Of a stretch of DNA of 61,778 bases, positions 51,135 to 60,636 are shown one piece after another (the first letter of the stretch is position 1; each line of letters begins with the position of its first letter). Position numbers and translations under genes: made by a program. The DNA is from Bacteroidales bacterium (GTDB taxonomy: Bacteria > Bacteroidota > Bacteroidia > Bacteroidales > F082): positions 1 through 61,778 of the forward strand of contig JAFPWT010000015.1 in assembly GCA_017394865.1 (NCBI GenBank). The letters run 5' to 3'. A model generated the notes under the pieces. That model searched no databases. It worked only from the letters and a program-made list of their open reading frames with translations, and had not been told where the DNA came from.

Positions 51135-51808
51135 AAGGTCCAATCAATAGGTTCTATCCCGTTTTCTTTTAAATAGGTATTCGTCAAAGAAAAATGATGG
51201 CAACCGAAAAAGCCTCGGCTTGCGGACAAGGGAGACGGGTGAACCGACTTAAGTATCAAATGTTTATTAGGATTAATCAATGCTTGTTTAGCGATGGCGT
51301 AGCTGCCCCACAGGATGAAGACGAGGTGTTCCCGTTGGTCTGACAAAGCGCGGATAGCCGCATCGGTAAATTGTTCCCAGCCATGGCCCGCGTGTGAAGC
51401 AGCTTGTCCAGCACGCACAGTCAGCGAAGCGTTGAGCAGCAGCACCCCCTCCCTGGCCCATTTCTCCAAATTACCTGAATGCGCCATCGGGATACCGAGG
51501 TCATCGTGAAGTTCCTTAAAGATATTGCGCAAACTAGGCGGATAAGGCACACCGTCAGGCACTGAGAATGATAGGCCATGAGCCTGGCCTGGCCCATGGT
51601 AGGGATCCTGACCGAGGATGACGACTTTCACCTTGTCGAACGGCGTAAGGTTGAAAGCATTGAAAATCAGTGATCCAGGTGGATAAACGGCATACTGCCG
51701 TTTCTCATTCACCAGAAAGGTCTTCAACTCTGCAAAGTAAGGAGCTTCGAACTGGGGACGCAGCACGCGATACCAAGTATCATCGATGTCGGGTCTTTTG
51801 ACTTCCAT
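51131..51808 (-). CDS. ung: Uracil-DNA glycosylase
   Basis: This 225-aa family 1 glycosylase removes uracil from DNA. The water-activating motif is [17 protein letters not shown], and the [14 protein letters not shown] motif carries the uracil-contact His. Length is normal. I placed the start at MEVKRPDI (ATG 51808). It groups with rdgB, another sanitation enzyme against deaminated bases. Confidence 0.96.
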   Translation of the reverse strand: MEVKRPDIDDTWYRVLRPQFEAPYFAELKTFLVNEKRQYAVYPPGSLIFNAFNLTPFDKVKVVILGQDPYHGPGQAHGLSFSVPDGVPYPPSLRNIFKELHDDLGIPMAHSGNLEKWAREGVLLLNASLTVRAGQAASHAGHGWEQFTDAAIRALSDQREHLVFILWGSYAIAKQALINPNKHLILKSVHPSPLSASRGFFGCHHFSLTNTYLKENGIEPIDWTL

Positions 51809-51881
51809 AACAAAATATTTTTGCAAATATGGTAATATTTCCGGTAAAAATCCGTTATTTTGCAAAATAATTTACATCGAA

Positions 51882-52010
51882 ATGAAGAAGATCGCCCTTG
51901 TGTTGTTAGCCCTCCTTTTCGCAGGCCTTCTGATGTCATCCTGCGGCTCATCATCCGCTTGCGCGGCCTACGGAGAGACCAACAAATACCAAATTGAAAC
52001 CCGCTATTGA
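51882..52010 (+). CDS. Small 42-aa lipoprotein
   Basis: Signal sequence MKKIALVLLALLFAGLLMSS with lipobox MSSC, then a 21-aa mature tail (CGSSSACAAYGETN...). It is a short lipoprotein found upstream of a membrane-barrel-like gene, whose TTG start overlaps its stop (TTGA). Such mini-lipoproteins are common in Bacteroidota; function unknown. Confidence 0.75.
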   Translation: MKKIALVLLALLFAGLLMSSCGSSSACAAYGETNKYQIETRY

Positions 52011-52741
52011 AACCGCATCGCCTTTTCATCGCTGTCACCTTTGCCTTGGCGCCATTGGTCCTCAATGCGCAAGATATTATTTACTCCCGTGAGACGACCA
52101 TGCATGCCACCGTGCATAGCCAAGGGTTGGGACTAGGCTTTAAGACGGGAAAGATCCGAAACATCGACAAAACCACCTATTGGGATTTTGAGCTCTCCTA
52201 TCTCCGCTCGCGTAAGCAGATCAAACTGGCCAACCTCTTCAGTGCCACTTCTTTCGTCTACGGCAAGTTGAACGATGTTTTGATTTTGCGTGGCGGCTAC
52301 GAAGTAAGCCATCGGATCTACGGCAAACCTTATTGGGGTGGCGTTGAATTGCGTTGGCTTTACGAAGCGGGAGCCGAATTGGCGATATTGAAGCCTTATT
52401 ATTACACTGTGGTCGTCGCCGAGCCTTCGGGGACAGGTGTATACAACCAAATCAGGAAATACGACACTTTCGATCATAGCGACGAATGGATCGAGATCAT
52501 AGGTCGGGCGCCGTTCAAATACGGTTTAGACGAGCTCAAGCTCAGGCCTGGCATCTATGCCAAAGTCGGGTTGGAATTTGAGATAGGCAGCTCACGCACC
52601 CGTGCTCAGTCCATCGAGGTGGGAGCCGTAGCTGAATATTTCCCGCAAGGCCTTCCCCTGATGGCCGAGAATCCAGCAGCCTATTTCATCCCGACACTCT
52701 ATCTGTCGTACAACTGGGGATCGCGATACAACAACTACTAA
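52007..52741 (+). CDS. Exported beta-barrel-like protein, TTG start
   Basis: This 244-aa protein has a signal peptide (1-22, VLNAQ) and repeated amphipathic beta strands with aromatic girdles ending YLSYNWGSRYNNY, as in small outer-membrane barrels. No family is recognised. The only start that gives a signal peptide is TTG at 52007, overlapping the lipoprotein stop as TTGA; ATG candidates are absent before the mature part. The two genes probably act together in the envelope. Confidence 0.7.
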   Translation: MKPHRLFIAVTFALAPLVLNAQDIIYSRETTMHATVHSQGLGLGFKTGKIRNIDKTTYWDFELSYLRSRKQIKLANLFSATSFVYGKLNDVLILRGGYEVSHRIYGKPYWGGVELRWLYEAGAELAILKPYYYTVVVAEPSGTGVYNQIRKYDTFDHSDEWIEIIGRAPFKYGLDELKLRPGIYAKVGLEFEIGSSRTRAQSIEVGAVAEYFPQGLPLMAENPAAYFIPTLYLSYNWGSRYNNY

Positions 52742-52742
52742 T

Positions 52743-52777
52743 AAAAAAAGGAGGCTTTCAAGAAAGCCTCCTTTTTT
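52743..52777. terminator. Bidirectional terminator
   Basis: AAAAAAAGGAGGCTTTC, loop AA(G), GAAAGCCTCCTTTTTT. It lies between the beta-barrel-like gene and the convergent T9SS propeller gene. Confidence 0.92.
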
Positions 52778-52797
52778 CTTCAATGTTGTCCTGATGA

Positions 52798-55749
52798 TCA
52801 GAACATCATGAACTTCACACTTGAGCTGTGGTTACCGGCATTGAGGCGGAGCACATAGGCGCCCTTGGAAAGGCCGCTCATGTTGACGCTCTCCTCGTAT
52901 TTGCCTTCCGTGAAGTTGCCCAGTGTCTCGCTCTTCACCATACGGCCGCTCATGTCGTAGACCTGATAGCTGACGGTGGCGGTGCTGTTCAGTTCGAAGC
53001 AGACCTTGGCATCGTCGCGAACCGGGTTGGGATACATGCTGACCTTGCTCTCGGCAGCAACGACAGGAGTCTCAGGCACGCTGTTGCCACTGAACTGACG
53101 ATAGGTCTCGCAGCGGAACAGGCCTCTGCCGTAGGTGGCGGCATAGATGACGCCGACGTTGTTGGTACCAGGATAAAGGGTCTGCACAGGAATGGTGTCA
53201 TCGATGATGGTGGTGACAATCATGTCATCCTGATGGATGAGCTGCTGTTTCAGATCCATAACCGGCACATCGCCCAGGTTGTCGGACTCAAGCGTCCATT
53301 CCGGTGATGCGGCGGCAATGTTGGTGGTGCGATATACGCCGTGGTCGGTGCCTATCAGCACATGGCCGTTGTTGGCGCCGTCATAAGTGCTGGTGTAAAC
53401 GCTTGCATAGACCGGCATGGCAGGCAGGTTGCCTTGTTTGGCCGTGAAGGTCGGATTGTCGGAAAGTGCATTGTCGCAGTAAAGCACATAGCTCTCGTTG
53501 CCGTAGTTGCCCAGGGTGACAATCACCTTGTTGGCATCCTCAGAATAAATAGCGATGCTGGTCACCACTTGTCCGTCGGTCGGCAGGGCGATCTTCTTCA
53601 CTGTACCGACGAACTCGGCTGAGTCGGCGCTAGCAGTGTAAGCATCAACTGCCTGTCTCAAGTTGCTGACGCGAACGATTTGATTACCGTCGGTACCCAT
53701 GAACAGGTTGTCGCCATCGGCACTGACAGCCAAACAAGTCGGATAATCGGCAATACTGTCATTATCGCCGATAACATTGTACCACTCAGCTGTTCTAGTG
53801 GCATGCATGGCGTCGAGGGTATAGTTTACAACGTAGTATCTTGTACTCTTTTCGGCAACAAACAACTTGGTGGAAACCGGGTCGTGGACAAAGATGGAGT
53901 CGCTCAAAGCAGGGAACTCCTCATTATAGTGCATATCCTGGGTCAAGGTGTATTCAAAAGGATAATCGCCAGAGTTACTGTAGCAGATTACCACATCACC
54001 GGCCTTTTGGTTTTGTTTGCACTTGAACATCACTTCTTCCAGTGAATATTCATCGTCGAAGCACTCCCAGTAGGCCATCGGCAGACGATAACCCGTATAA
54101 GAGAAGCTAGTCTTGAAGTTGGAGGCGTCATAGTCAGAACCACCATTGAAGGTACGCTCGAGACCACCATCGACGGTGGACAGGAAGAATGCGTCTGGGT
54201 TGATGACTGACACAGCGCATGAGGCGGAGTTGTAGGAATTATCAAATGTGCCATAATGAGCGCCAGTGATAACAGGCAGCAGGAGGTCACCTGTCTCCAT
54301 GTTGTTGGTGCCTTCCAAACCGTTGATCAAGATCGGGCCGTGATCCAGGACACCACCCACAACGCGGGTGAGTTTGCCAGAAGGAGCAACGCCAAGGCAA
54401 CGGGTTGAAATGTAACCTCTATTGCAGTTCACAAAGTCGAAGTAGGTGTCATTAATCTTTGAACCTTTATAGATACCACCATCGGTAGCAACATAAACTT
54501 CTTTAGCATTTCTGGGGCTGAAGGCAACTCCGTTGATTCCTAAATGAATGTAACCGGCAGTGGTGAGCTGCATTGCCTGATAGTAACCCATAGAGGTTGG
54601 ATTGGCTCTTCTCAACAGCCACAGGTTGTAAGAAGTCACATAGAGGCAGTCAGGATCGGTCGGGTCAACCACGAGTCCATGATAATAGAGTCCTTTGTCT
54701 TCATAAATCTGGTGTCCAAGGTTGGCGCTCACAGTAGGAAGAATGACATTCCAAGTCTCACCACCGTCTTCGCTGGAATAGATATTGACATGGTTACCGT
54801 TGCTTTTGATATTGGCAGCATAAATTCTATTGGGATCTGACGGAGCGATGGCAATGTCGACCAAACCGGAAGCTGTTCCAAGCTGGGTGACCATACCGTT
54901 CTCCACCACATCGTTGGCACCATCGGCTGATTTGCACACCATGTTCTCAAGTGATCCGATGTAGACCTTTCCATCCACCGAGGCGACCACAGTATGGTCA
55001 GAACCAACCTTCACCTCATTGGCGACACCCGCCAAATTGTCGTTACCGACTTTAGCGAACATCCAGTTTCCGTCTTTGAGATACTTTACGCCAGCATTTG
55101 TGGCAACGATCACAGTTTTGCCGTCGACAGCAACATCATTGATGTAGCACCATTCACCAGCGGGATCGTTGTAGTCGGCTGGATTGGTTCCCTCGATGCG
55201 GGTCATCACCTTGTTTTCGATCTTGTAGAGACCGGTACCGACGAAGCTGTTTTCATAGCCATAGTCGGCCAAGCCGTTGTAGTTGTAAGCAACATTGCAG
55301 TCGCCAGTGCCAACATAGAAGACACCGTCTTCGTCCTGAACCATGCAGCTCACCATCAGATTCTCACCCACCTGATGCCAGGAGATACCCTTGTTCCAGG
55401 TGTAGAACACGCCACCGCCCATCGAACCGATGTAAGCTTCGTTGGTGTTCTGGTTGTTGTAGATGACCGCAGTGGTTCTACCACCCATGTTGTCAGGACC
55501 CATCGACTTCCAATAAATGATGTCGGCGTAGCCCTTGGTGCTGTTCTCCACCTGTTTGGAGGCGGCGATCAGCCAAGCCGGGTCGATCAATCCAGTGTGC
55601 TGATTGGCACGCATGCTGTGCAGATAAGCCTCAGCGCTGGAGTTTTCTTTTGCGCGTGGCACATAGTGTCCCACTTGGTCAGCCATGACAGACTGGCCGA
55701 AAATCATGATTACCAAAAGTAAACTGAAAGGTAAAAATCTTTTCTTCAT
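52798..55749 (-). CDS. Large secreted beta-propeller protein with T9SS domain
   Basis: This 983-aa protein has a signal peptide (1-23), BNR/VPS10-like propeller repeats (SEDGGETWNVILP, GISWHQVGENLM, repeated VYVATDGGIY, VLIGTDHGVYRT), and a C-terminal T9SS type A sorting domain (about 900-983: VSMYPNPVRDDAKV, VYDMSGRMV, LSKGAYVLRL). The propeller form resembles sialidase or sortilin folds, but no catalytic Arg/Tyr set is clear. It is probably a surface binding protein. Confidence 0.88.
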   Translation of the reverse strand: MKKRFLPFSLLLVIMIFGQSVMADQVGHYVPRAKENSSAEAYLHSMRANQHTGLIDPAWLIAASKQVENSTKGYADIIYWKSMGPDNMGGRTTAVIYNNQNTNEAYIGSMGGGVFYTWNKGISWHQVGENLMVSCMVQDEDGVFYVGTGDCNVAYNYNGLADYGYENSFVGTGLYKIENKVMTRIEGTNPADYNDPAGEWCYINDVAVDGKTVIVATNAGVKYLKDGNWMFAKVGNDNLAGVANEVKVGSDHTVVASVDGKVYIGSLENMVCKSADGANDVVENGMVTQLGTASGLVDIAIAPSDPNRIYAANIKSNGNHVNIYSSEDGGETWNVILPTVSANLGHQIYEDKGLYYHGLVVDPTDPDCLYVTSYNLWLLRRANPTSMGYYQAMQLTTAGYIHLGINGVAFSPRNAKEVYVATDGGIYKGSKINDTYFDFVNCNRGYISTRCLGVAPSGKLTRVVGGVLDHGPILINGLEGTNNMETGDLLLPVITGAHYGTFDNSYNSASCAVSVINPDAFFLSTVDGGLERTFNGGSDYDASNFKTSFSYTGYRLPMAYWECFDDEYSLEEVMFKCKQNQKAGDVVICYSNSGDYPFEYTLTQDMHYNEEFPALSDSIFVHDPVSTKLFVAEKSTRYYVVNYTLDAMHATRTAEWYNVIGDNDSIADYPTCLAVSADGDNLFMGTDGNQIVRVSNLRQAVDAYTASADSAEFVGTVKKIALPTDGQVVTSIAIYSEDANKVIVTLGNYGNESYVLYCDNALSDNPTFTAKQGNLPAMPVYASVYTSTYDGANNGHVLIGTDHGVYRTTNIAAASPEWTLESDNLGDVPVMDLKQQLIHQDDMIVTTIIDDTIPVQTLYPGTNNVGVIYAATYGRGLFRCETYRQFSGNSVPETPVVAAESKVSMYPNPVRDDAKVCFELNSTATVSYQVYDMSGRMVKSETLGNFTEGKYEESVNMSGLSKGAYVLRLNAGNHSSSVKFMMF

Positions 55750-55790
55750 ATTACGTAATTTTGATTGTTTTGCCTATTAGTAATAGTCTG

Positions 55791-55798
55791 CAAATATA
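55791..55798 (-). promoter_or_regulatory. Promoter -7 box of the T9SS propeller gene
   Basis: TATATTTG on the minus strand, 41 nt before the ATG at 55749. Confidence 0.5.
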
Positions 55799-55861
55799 AA
55801 ACAATCTTCCAAAGAATAATCACTTTGGAAGATTTTTTTTTCAAAAAATAGGTCAAAATGT

Positions 55862-56635
55862 TCAAAATGACTGCATATCAGCGGCGGGAAGGAAGCCCAC
55901 TTTGCCGTCTGCGATCTTGATTTTATACCATTCTTTTTCTGGATCGGAACGGTCTTTCATCACGTCAATGATGCGTACCTTAGCCCCTTCGTGAAGCACG
56001 AAGAGATCGACACTGTTGTCGCTGGGAGTACTCTTCACGTTGACCGTCGGTGTCATGATGATAGCCTCATCGTGACGGTTCAAATCACGATGCCCCTGGA
56101 CGGCAAAAAGCACTGAAAAAGCAAGACACACGATAAATACAAGGCCTAAGAAAAAACCCAACTTTCGTATTCCAGTACGACGTGACATCAAGAAAGCGAA
56201 GAGGCAAAGAAGAAGCAAGGCAAAGGACGCCACACTCACCCACGCCCAGCCGTCGGCTGAAAGCGACGACTTCAAACTATTCCACCACCGCTTTATGAAA
56301 GACTGTGGGATCTGGTTGATCTTGTCGACCACGGACATGTTGGCGATCTCCAAATTGGTACGGATGTCCTCATCGCCCGGATCAAGCTTCAGCGCCTTCT
56401 CGTAATATAGAATGGCATGGGGATAGTCTTTCATTTTATAATAGGTATTACCCATATTATAATACAATGTCGCCGACTCCATACCCGCTTCAACAATTGA
56501 GTTATAGCAAGTCAACGCCTGATCGTAATTCCCTTCATTGTAGGCGGCATTACCCTCCTCGATCCAATCATGGCCTTGGGCCATCCCAGCCATCGAAACC
56601 ATCGCCACCATTAATAAAAACGCTATCTTTTTCAT
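55862..56635 (-). CDS. batE: BatE, TPR and SH3-like aerotolerance protein
   Basis: This 257-aa protein has a signal peptide (1-21, MAGMAQ), three TPR repeats (about 25-125), two membrane helices (about 145-190) and a C-terminal SH3-like domain (about 200-257, VNVKSTPSDNS). This is the last gene of the bat operon. The start is ATG 56635; TTG 56641 is not needed. The role is scaffold-like in the periplasm. Confidence 0.85.
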   Translation of the reverse strand: MKKIAFLLMVAMVSMAGMAQGHDWIEEGNAAYNEGNYDQALTCYNSIVEAGMESATLYYNMGNTYYKMKDYPHAILYYEKALKLDPGDEDIRTNLEIANMSVVDKINQIPQSFIKRWWNSLKSSLSADGWAWVSVASFALLLLCLFAFLMSRRTGIRKLGFFLGLVFIVCLAFSVLFAVQGHRDLNRHDEAIIMTPTVNVKSTPSDNSVDLFVLHEGAKVRIIDVMKDRSDPEKEWYKIKIADGKVGFLPAADMQSF

Positions 56636-56637
56636 GG

Positions 56638-58515
56638 TCAAATCGTTTTTTCAACTTTCATAATCACATCCAAACCTTTATTGTAAAGTCCTTCCATCTT
56701 GGAAGCGGCATCGCCAGGAGCAAACCGAGCGAACTCACAAGCGTCAAGGGTCTCCACAAATTCGTTGGCCAAGGTCTCGTCGACGCCTTTCTGCATCATG
56801 GCTTCCTTGGCGGTGTCCATCGAGAGCACCGAACGCTCGATGCCCAGCTTGTCGGAGATATAACCCCAGAGGGCCTGCGACATCTCCTCATAGAAATGGT
56901 TCTGATCCTGTTCCTTCAGGAACTTATGGGCGTTTTTCAGCCTCCCCTTGGCCACCTTGGTTGCTCTCTTATTGCGCACCAGCACCGTATCTTGTTTGAA
57001 CTGACGGCGTTTGTTGACGAGGAACAGCGCCACTAGGAACACTACGAGCAGCCCCAGGATAAGGGCAAAATACAAGATCGAAGCAAAGAAATGCTGATCC
57101 GTAGGTTTCAGCCTTGCAGCACCCGTCTTGATGTGACGGATATCACTCCCTAGCACTTTGACATTTTCCTGATTGGGAATGTATACGCCACCATCGTCGA
57201 CATCGCCACTACCCTTGCTCACCTGAACATTCAGCTGCTGCGAATTCAAGGTGACATACTGTTGCTTGGCGGGGTTGAAATAGGAGAACGTCATCGGAGC
57301 GATGCTGAAGTCGCCGGCATGCCGTGGGATGATCAGATACTCAGCCTTGCGGGTGCCTTTCATCCCCTGTCCGCTTGCTTCCACGTTCGAAGTCACCTTG
57401 GGGTCGTACACCTCAAAATCAGGCGGGAAGACTGGTGTCGGCATGTTCACCAACTCCAGATTGCCACTACCCGATACGGTCACCGTCAACGTCAACGCCT
57501 CGTTGGTACTAGTCTCATCTTTATCAATGTTTACCGAGAACTTGTAGTCGCCTACAGCACCGGCAAAACCATCAGGTTTTCCGTCTTCAGGAAGGCTTTT
57601 CACCTCCATCGTGATCGCGGAAGTTTCCACATTCTTCTGCACGGTGGAATAGCTTCTTGAGAAAAATGGATCATTGAAAAAAGCATCAAAGAATGGGTCG
57701 TTGCCAAGTTGCGAATTGCGTTGGGTCACCACCTGGGCCAAGCACTCCAGCCCCATCGGCTCGATGGTGAGCTTGCCTGTCTTTTGCGGAATCAGCACCA
57801 CCTTTTTCACCTCGGCAGTAGTGTATTCGATGCCGTTGACGGTCTCCGACGACTGGTGCAATGTGTTACTGTTATCGCCGCATTCCTTCATCCAAAAGCC
57901 GCCATAAGCAGGCATCTTGGAGATGGAGAGCTGCGAGACAGGCACGCGGGTGTAGAGCTTATAGGTCAGCACCACTGGCTCGCCCACATAAGCTGAACGT
58001 TTGGAGGGAATGACCTTTAAAAACAGATCCTGTCCGTTGATTTGAGGATCGGTGGTATTCTGCTGGCGCTGTCCTCCAGAGTTGCCTCCCTGAGCGGTTG
58101 ATCCTTGCGTGGTGTTTCCCACACCGGATGCGTCAGCCAGCACCGTCACCGTGAAAGGCTCGCTCTTCAGCACATTGCCATCTACCGTGACGGAAGCCTC
58201 TCCAATCGTGAATTCGCCTTCTTTCTCAGCTCTGAGCATATAGGAATAGGTGTTGCTCACCGTACGTGTCACAGAGCCATTCACCATCTGGACGCTTGAG
58301 CTTGTGGCAGTAAAAGGTCCTCCTACCCGTGTAAAGCCTTCAAACGAAGGAGCCTTGAAGTTGCTCCCGTCGGCATTTACCTCAAAGGCGACTTTGAACT
58401 GTTCGCCCACCGAAACCTGTTGCTTCGAGTTCACTTTGATGCTTGGCGTCTGGGCCAGCGTGGCCAATGGGCTAAGCAATGTTATCAATAATCCTATTAT
58501 AAGTACTCTTTTCAT
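56638..58515 (-). CDS. batD: BatD, oxygen tolerance protein
   Basis: This 625-aa protein has a signal peptide (1-22), repeated beta-sandwich domains (about 25-440), and a C-terminal membrane helix (about 470-492) with a cytoplasmic helical tail. This is the BatD architecture. I placed the start at MKRVLIIG (ATG 58515); an upstream TTG at 58527 overlaps batC. BatD is needed with BatA/B for envelope functions in related bacteria, but its exact role is not settled. Confidence 0.88.
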   Translation of the reverse strand: MKRVLIIGLLITLLSPLATLAQTPSIKVNSKQQVSVGEQFKVAFEVNADGSNFKAPSFEGFTRVGGPFTATSSSVQMVNGSVTRTVSNTYSYMLRAEKEGEFTIGEASVTVDGNVLKSEPFTVTVLADASGVGNTTQGSTAQGGNSGGQRQQNTTDPQINGQDLFLKVIPSKRSAYVGEPVVLTYKLYTRVPVSQLSISKMPAYGGFWMKECGDNSNTLHQSSETVNGIEYTTAEVKKVVLIPQKTGKLTIEPMGLECLAQVVTQRNSQLGNDPFFDAFFNDPFFSRSYSTVQKNVETSAITMEVKSLPEDGKPDGFAGAVGDYKFSVNIDKDETSTNEALTLTVTVSGSGNLELVNMPTPVFPPDFEVYDPKVTSNVEASGQGMKGTRKAEYLIIPRHAGDFSIAPMTFSYFNPAKQQYVTLNSQQLNVQVSKGSGDVDDGGVYIPNQENVKVLGSDIRHIKTGAARLKPTDQHFFASILYFALILGLLVVFLVALFLVNKRRQFKQDTVLVRNKRATKVAKGRLKNAHKFLKEQDQNHFYEEMSQALWGYISDKLGIERSVLSMDTAKEAMMQKGVDETLANEFVETLDACEFARFAPGDAASKMEGLYNKGLDVIMKVEKTI

Positions 58516-58520
58516 CTTTC

Positions 58521-59570
58521 TTACCAATCCTTATCTGTTTTCTTTTTCTTTTGTTGACCCAGTTTCTCTGCATTCACCTTCTCCAATGTCTGCTTCTCTT
58601 GGCCTTCCAGCGCCTCCAGCATCCGCTGTGCGTCCTCCCTCGACATATCCTGTGGGTTGGGTCGCTGCTGCTGTTTTTGCTGTTGATCCTCTTGACCTTG
58701 CTGATCCTGCTGCTGGTCCTGCTGCTGATTTTCCTGTTCTTGTTGATTTTGTTGATTCTGTTGCTGATCCTGCTGATCCTTTTGATCTTGTTGCTGGTCC
58801 TGCTGCTGCTGATCCTGCTGGTCTTGTTGTTGCTGTTGTTGTTGCTGCTGCTGTTGGCTTTGGTTATTTTTATCCGGCTTCTCAAACGCAGCTGAGACCT
58901 CCACATCGAAGGGCGGCATGACGAAATAATCCATCTTCAAGAGGGTATCGCTTTGTGGCTGTATATGCACCGAGGTGTCGCCCATCTGGCAGATTTGATA
59001 CTCCTTCAGCTGATATCCTTTTTCCGGTTCGTTTTGCAAGAAGACAACCTGCCCGTTGAAGGCTTCCTTTTCGCTAGCCCACACCTGTCCGTGAGGGATC
59101 TCTGGATCCACCCAGATCTGGCTTTTCACCAGATGGGCGCGGCAAAATTCCAGATTATACAGGGCATCTTCATTGTCAGGGTTAATTCTCAAGGCCTCTT
59201 TGAAGATACAGAAAGCATCGTAGTACCTGTTTTGCGTCAACAGGCAGTTGCCCATATTGAAATAAGCCTTCGACTTCAGCTTGGAGTCGTTGGTTTGCTC
59301 CGTCACTGCATGGAACGCCTTAAAAGCTTCGTCATATTTTTCCTGCTTATACAAGGCATCACCCAGGTTGAACTGGGCATCGACACGGATGTCGAACTCG
59401 TCCTTGTCGTAGACCGTGTCCGCCAGCAGTTTGCGATACTGTGCCTCGGCCTCGGCATAGTTGCCTTTGCGGTATTGTCTATTGCCTCTTCGCAACAGTT
59501 TCTCGGGCGACTGGGCCTGGAGGCTCACCGCCGCCAGCATCAGAATGATCAAAACGATTTGCTTCTTCAT
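58521..59570 (-). CDS. batC: BatC, TPR protein with long Gln/Asp tract
   Basis: This 349-aa protein has a signal peptide (1-20, VSLQAQ), three to four TPR repeats (about 22-150) and a middle strand region. A low-complexity tract of Q, D, N and E (about 220-300) follows, and then a short helical end rich in Lys. The tract is coded mainly by CAG and CAA. The start is MKKQIVL at ATG 59570, just after the batB stop. TPRs suggest binding to BatA/BatB. Confidence 0.87.
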   Translation of the reverse strand: MKKQIVLIILMLAAVSLQAQSPEKLLRRGNRQYRKGNYAEAEAQYRKLLADTVYDKDEFDIRVDAQFNLGDALYKQEKYDEAFKAFHAVTEQTNDSKLKSKAYFNMGNCLLTQNRYYDAFCIFKEALRINPDNEDALYNLEFCRAHLVKSQIWVDPEIPHGQVWASEKEAFNGQVVFLQNEPEKGYQLKEYQICQMGDTSVHIQPQSDTLLKMDYFVMPPFDVEVSAAFEKPDKNNQSQQQQQQQQQQQDQQDQQQQDQQQDQKDQQDQQQNQQNQQEQENQQQDQQQDQQGQEDQQQKQQQRPNPQDMSREDAQRMLEALEGQEKQTLEKVNAEKLGQQKKKKTDKDW

Positions 59571-59571
59571 C

Positions 59572-60636
59572 TTACTCCCCTTTCCTCTCAAAGATATTAA
59601 ACTTGCTTTCCCAGCGTCTCTTTCCCGACGACATGAAAATCCAAACAAGCAGCAGCACGATGCCTGGACCCACGAACCACTGGTACTGGTCTTCGTAATC
59701 GGTGAACACCTGGGTCTCAATTTCCGTCTTGTCGAGCTTGGAGATGTCGTCATAGATCTTTTCCAGACCGACGTTGGAATTGTTGGCTCTGACGTAGAGT
59801 CCACCTCCCGCCTCGGCGATGCTTCTAAGCATGTTTTCGTCGAGTCGGGTCACCACGGTGTTGCCGCTCTTGTCTTTCTTATAGCCAGTCATCTGGCCAC
59901 GTTGATTGTATATCGGGATAGGTGCGCCCTCAGGCAAACCCATGCCAATGGTATAGATCTTGACGCCTTTCTTGGCAGCGTCTTTGGCAGCGTTCACGGC
60001 ATCCTCGTTCTCATGGTCCTCTCCATCGGAGATGATGACGACGGCCTTGCTCCGTTCATCAGCGGCGAATGATTTAACGGCCAACTCGATGGCTTCGCCG
60101 ATGTTGGTACCTTGCGAGGCCACACTGTTGGTGTTGACCGACGACAGGAACATCTTGGCCGCCGAATAGTCGGTGGTAACAGGCAATTGCACGAAGGCTT
60201 TATCCGCAAAGATGATCAAGCCCAGCCGGTCACCGCGCATCTTACCGATAAGCGTGTTGATGGCCTGCTTGGAACGGTCGAGACGACTTGGCACGATGTC
60301 CTGTGCGTTCATCGAGTTCGACACGTCAACAGCGATATACATGTCAATGCCCTCGCGTTTCACCTCTTCCATCTTTGAGCCACTCTGGAGGTTGGCCAAA
60401 CCCACAATGAAACAGGCGATCATCAGCAGGAACACCACAAATTTGATAATATTGCGGCCGGCAGAGTGCTGCGGCATCAAATAACGTTGCGTTCCCATGT
60501 CGGCAAATCTCTTGTACATCCTATTCTGCCGAAGCCATATCAGGAGATAAATGATGATCAACACCGGTATGACCAGTAGCCAAAACAGATATTCAGGATG
60601 CTCGAACCTCAATACATTTTCTATTTCCATAGCCAT
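59572..60636 (-). CDS. batB: BatB, von Willebrand A membrane protein
   Basis: This 354-aa protein has a membrane helix near the start (about 15-35), one at about 60-80, a vWA domain (about 95-280) with the metal-site motif DVSNSMN (DxSxS), and a C-terminal helix (about 323-340). This matches BatB. The ATG at 60636 overlaps the batA stop (TAATG). Confidence 0.92.
   Translation of the reverse strand: MAMEIENVLRFEHPEYLFWLLVIPVLIIIYLLIWLRQNRMYKRFADMGTQRYLMPQHSAGRNIIKFVVFLLMIACFIVGLANLQSGSKMEEVKREGIDMYIAVDVSNSMNAQDIVPSRLDRSKQAINTLIGKMRGDRLGLIIFADKAFVQLPVTTDYSAAKMFLSSVNTNSVASQGTNIGEAIELAVKSFAADERSKAVVIISDGEDHENEDAVNAAKDAAKKGVKIYTIGMGLPEGAPIPIYNQRGQMTGYKKDKSGNTVVTRLDENMLRSIAEAGGGLYVRANNSNVGLEKIYDDISKLDKTEIETQVFTDYEDQYQWFVGPGIVLLLVWIFMSSGKRRWESKFNIFERKGE

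Noticed and set aside
58551-58895. Leucine-rich 114-aa frame antisense to batC
   Set aside because: Mirror image of the CAG/CAA glutamine tract (CTG/TTG), not a gene.
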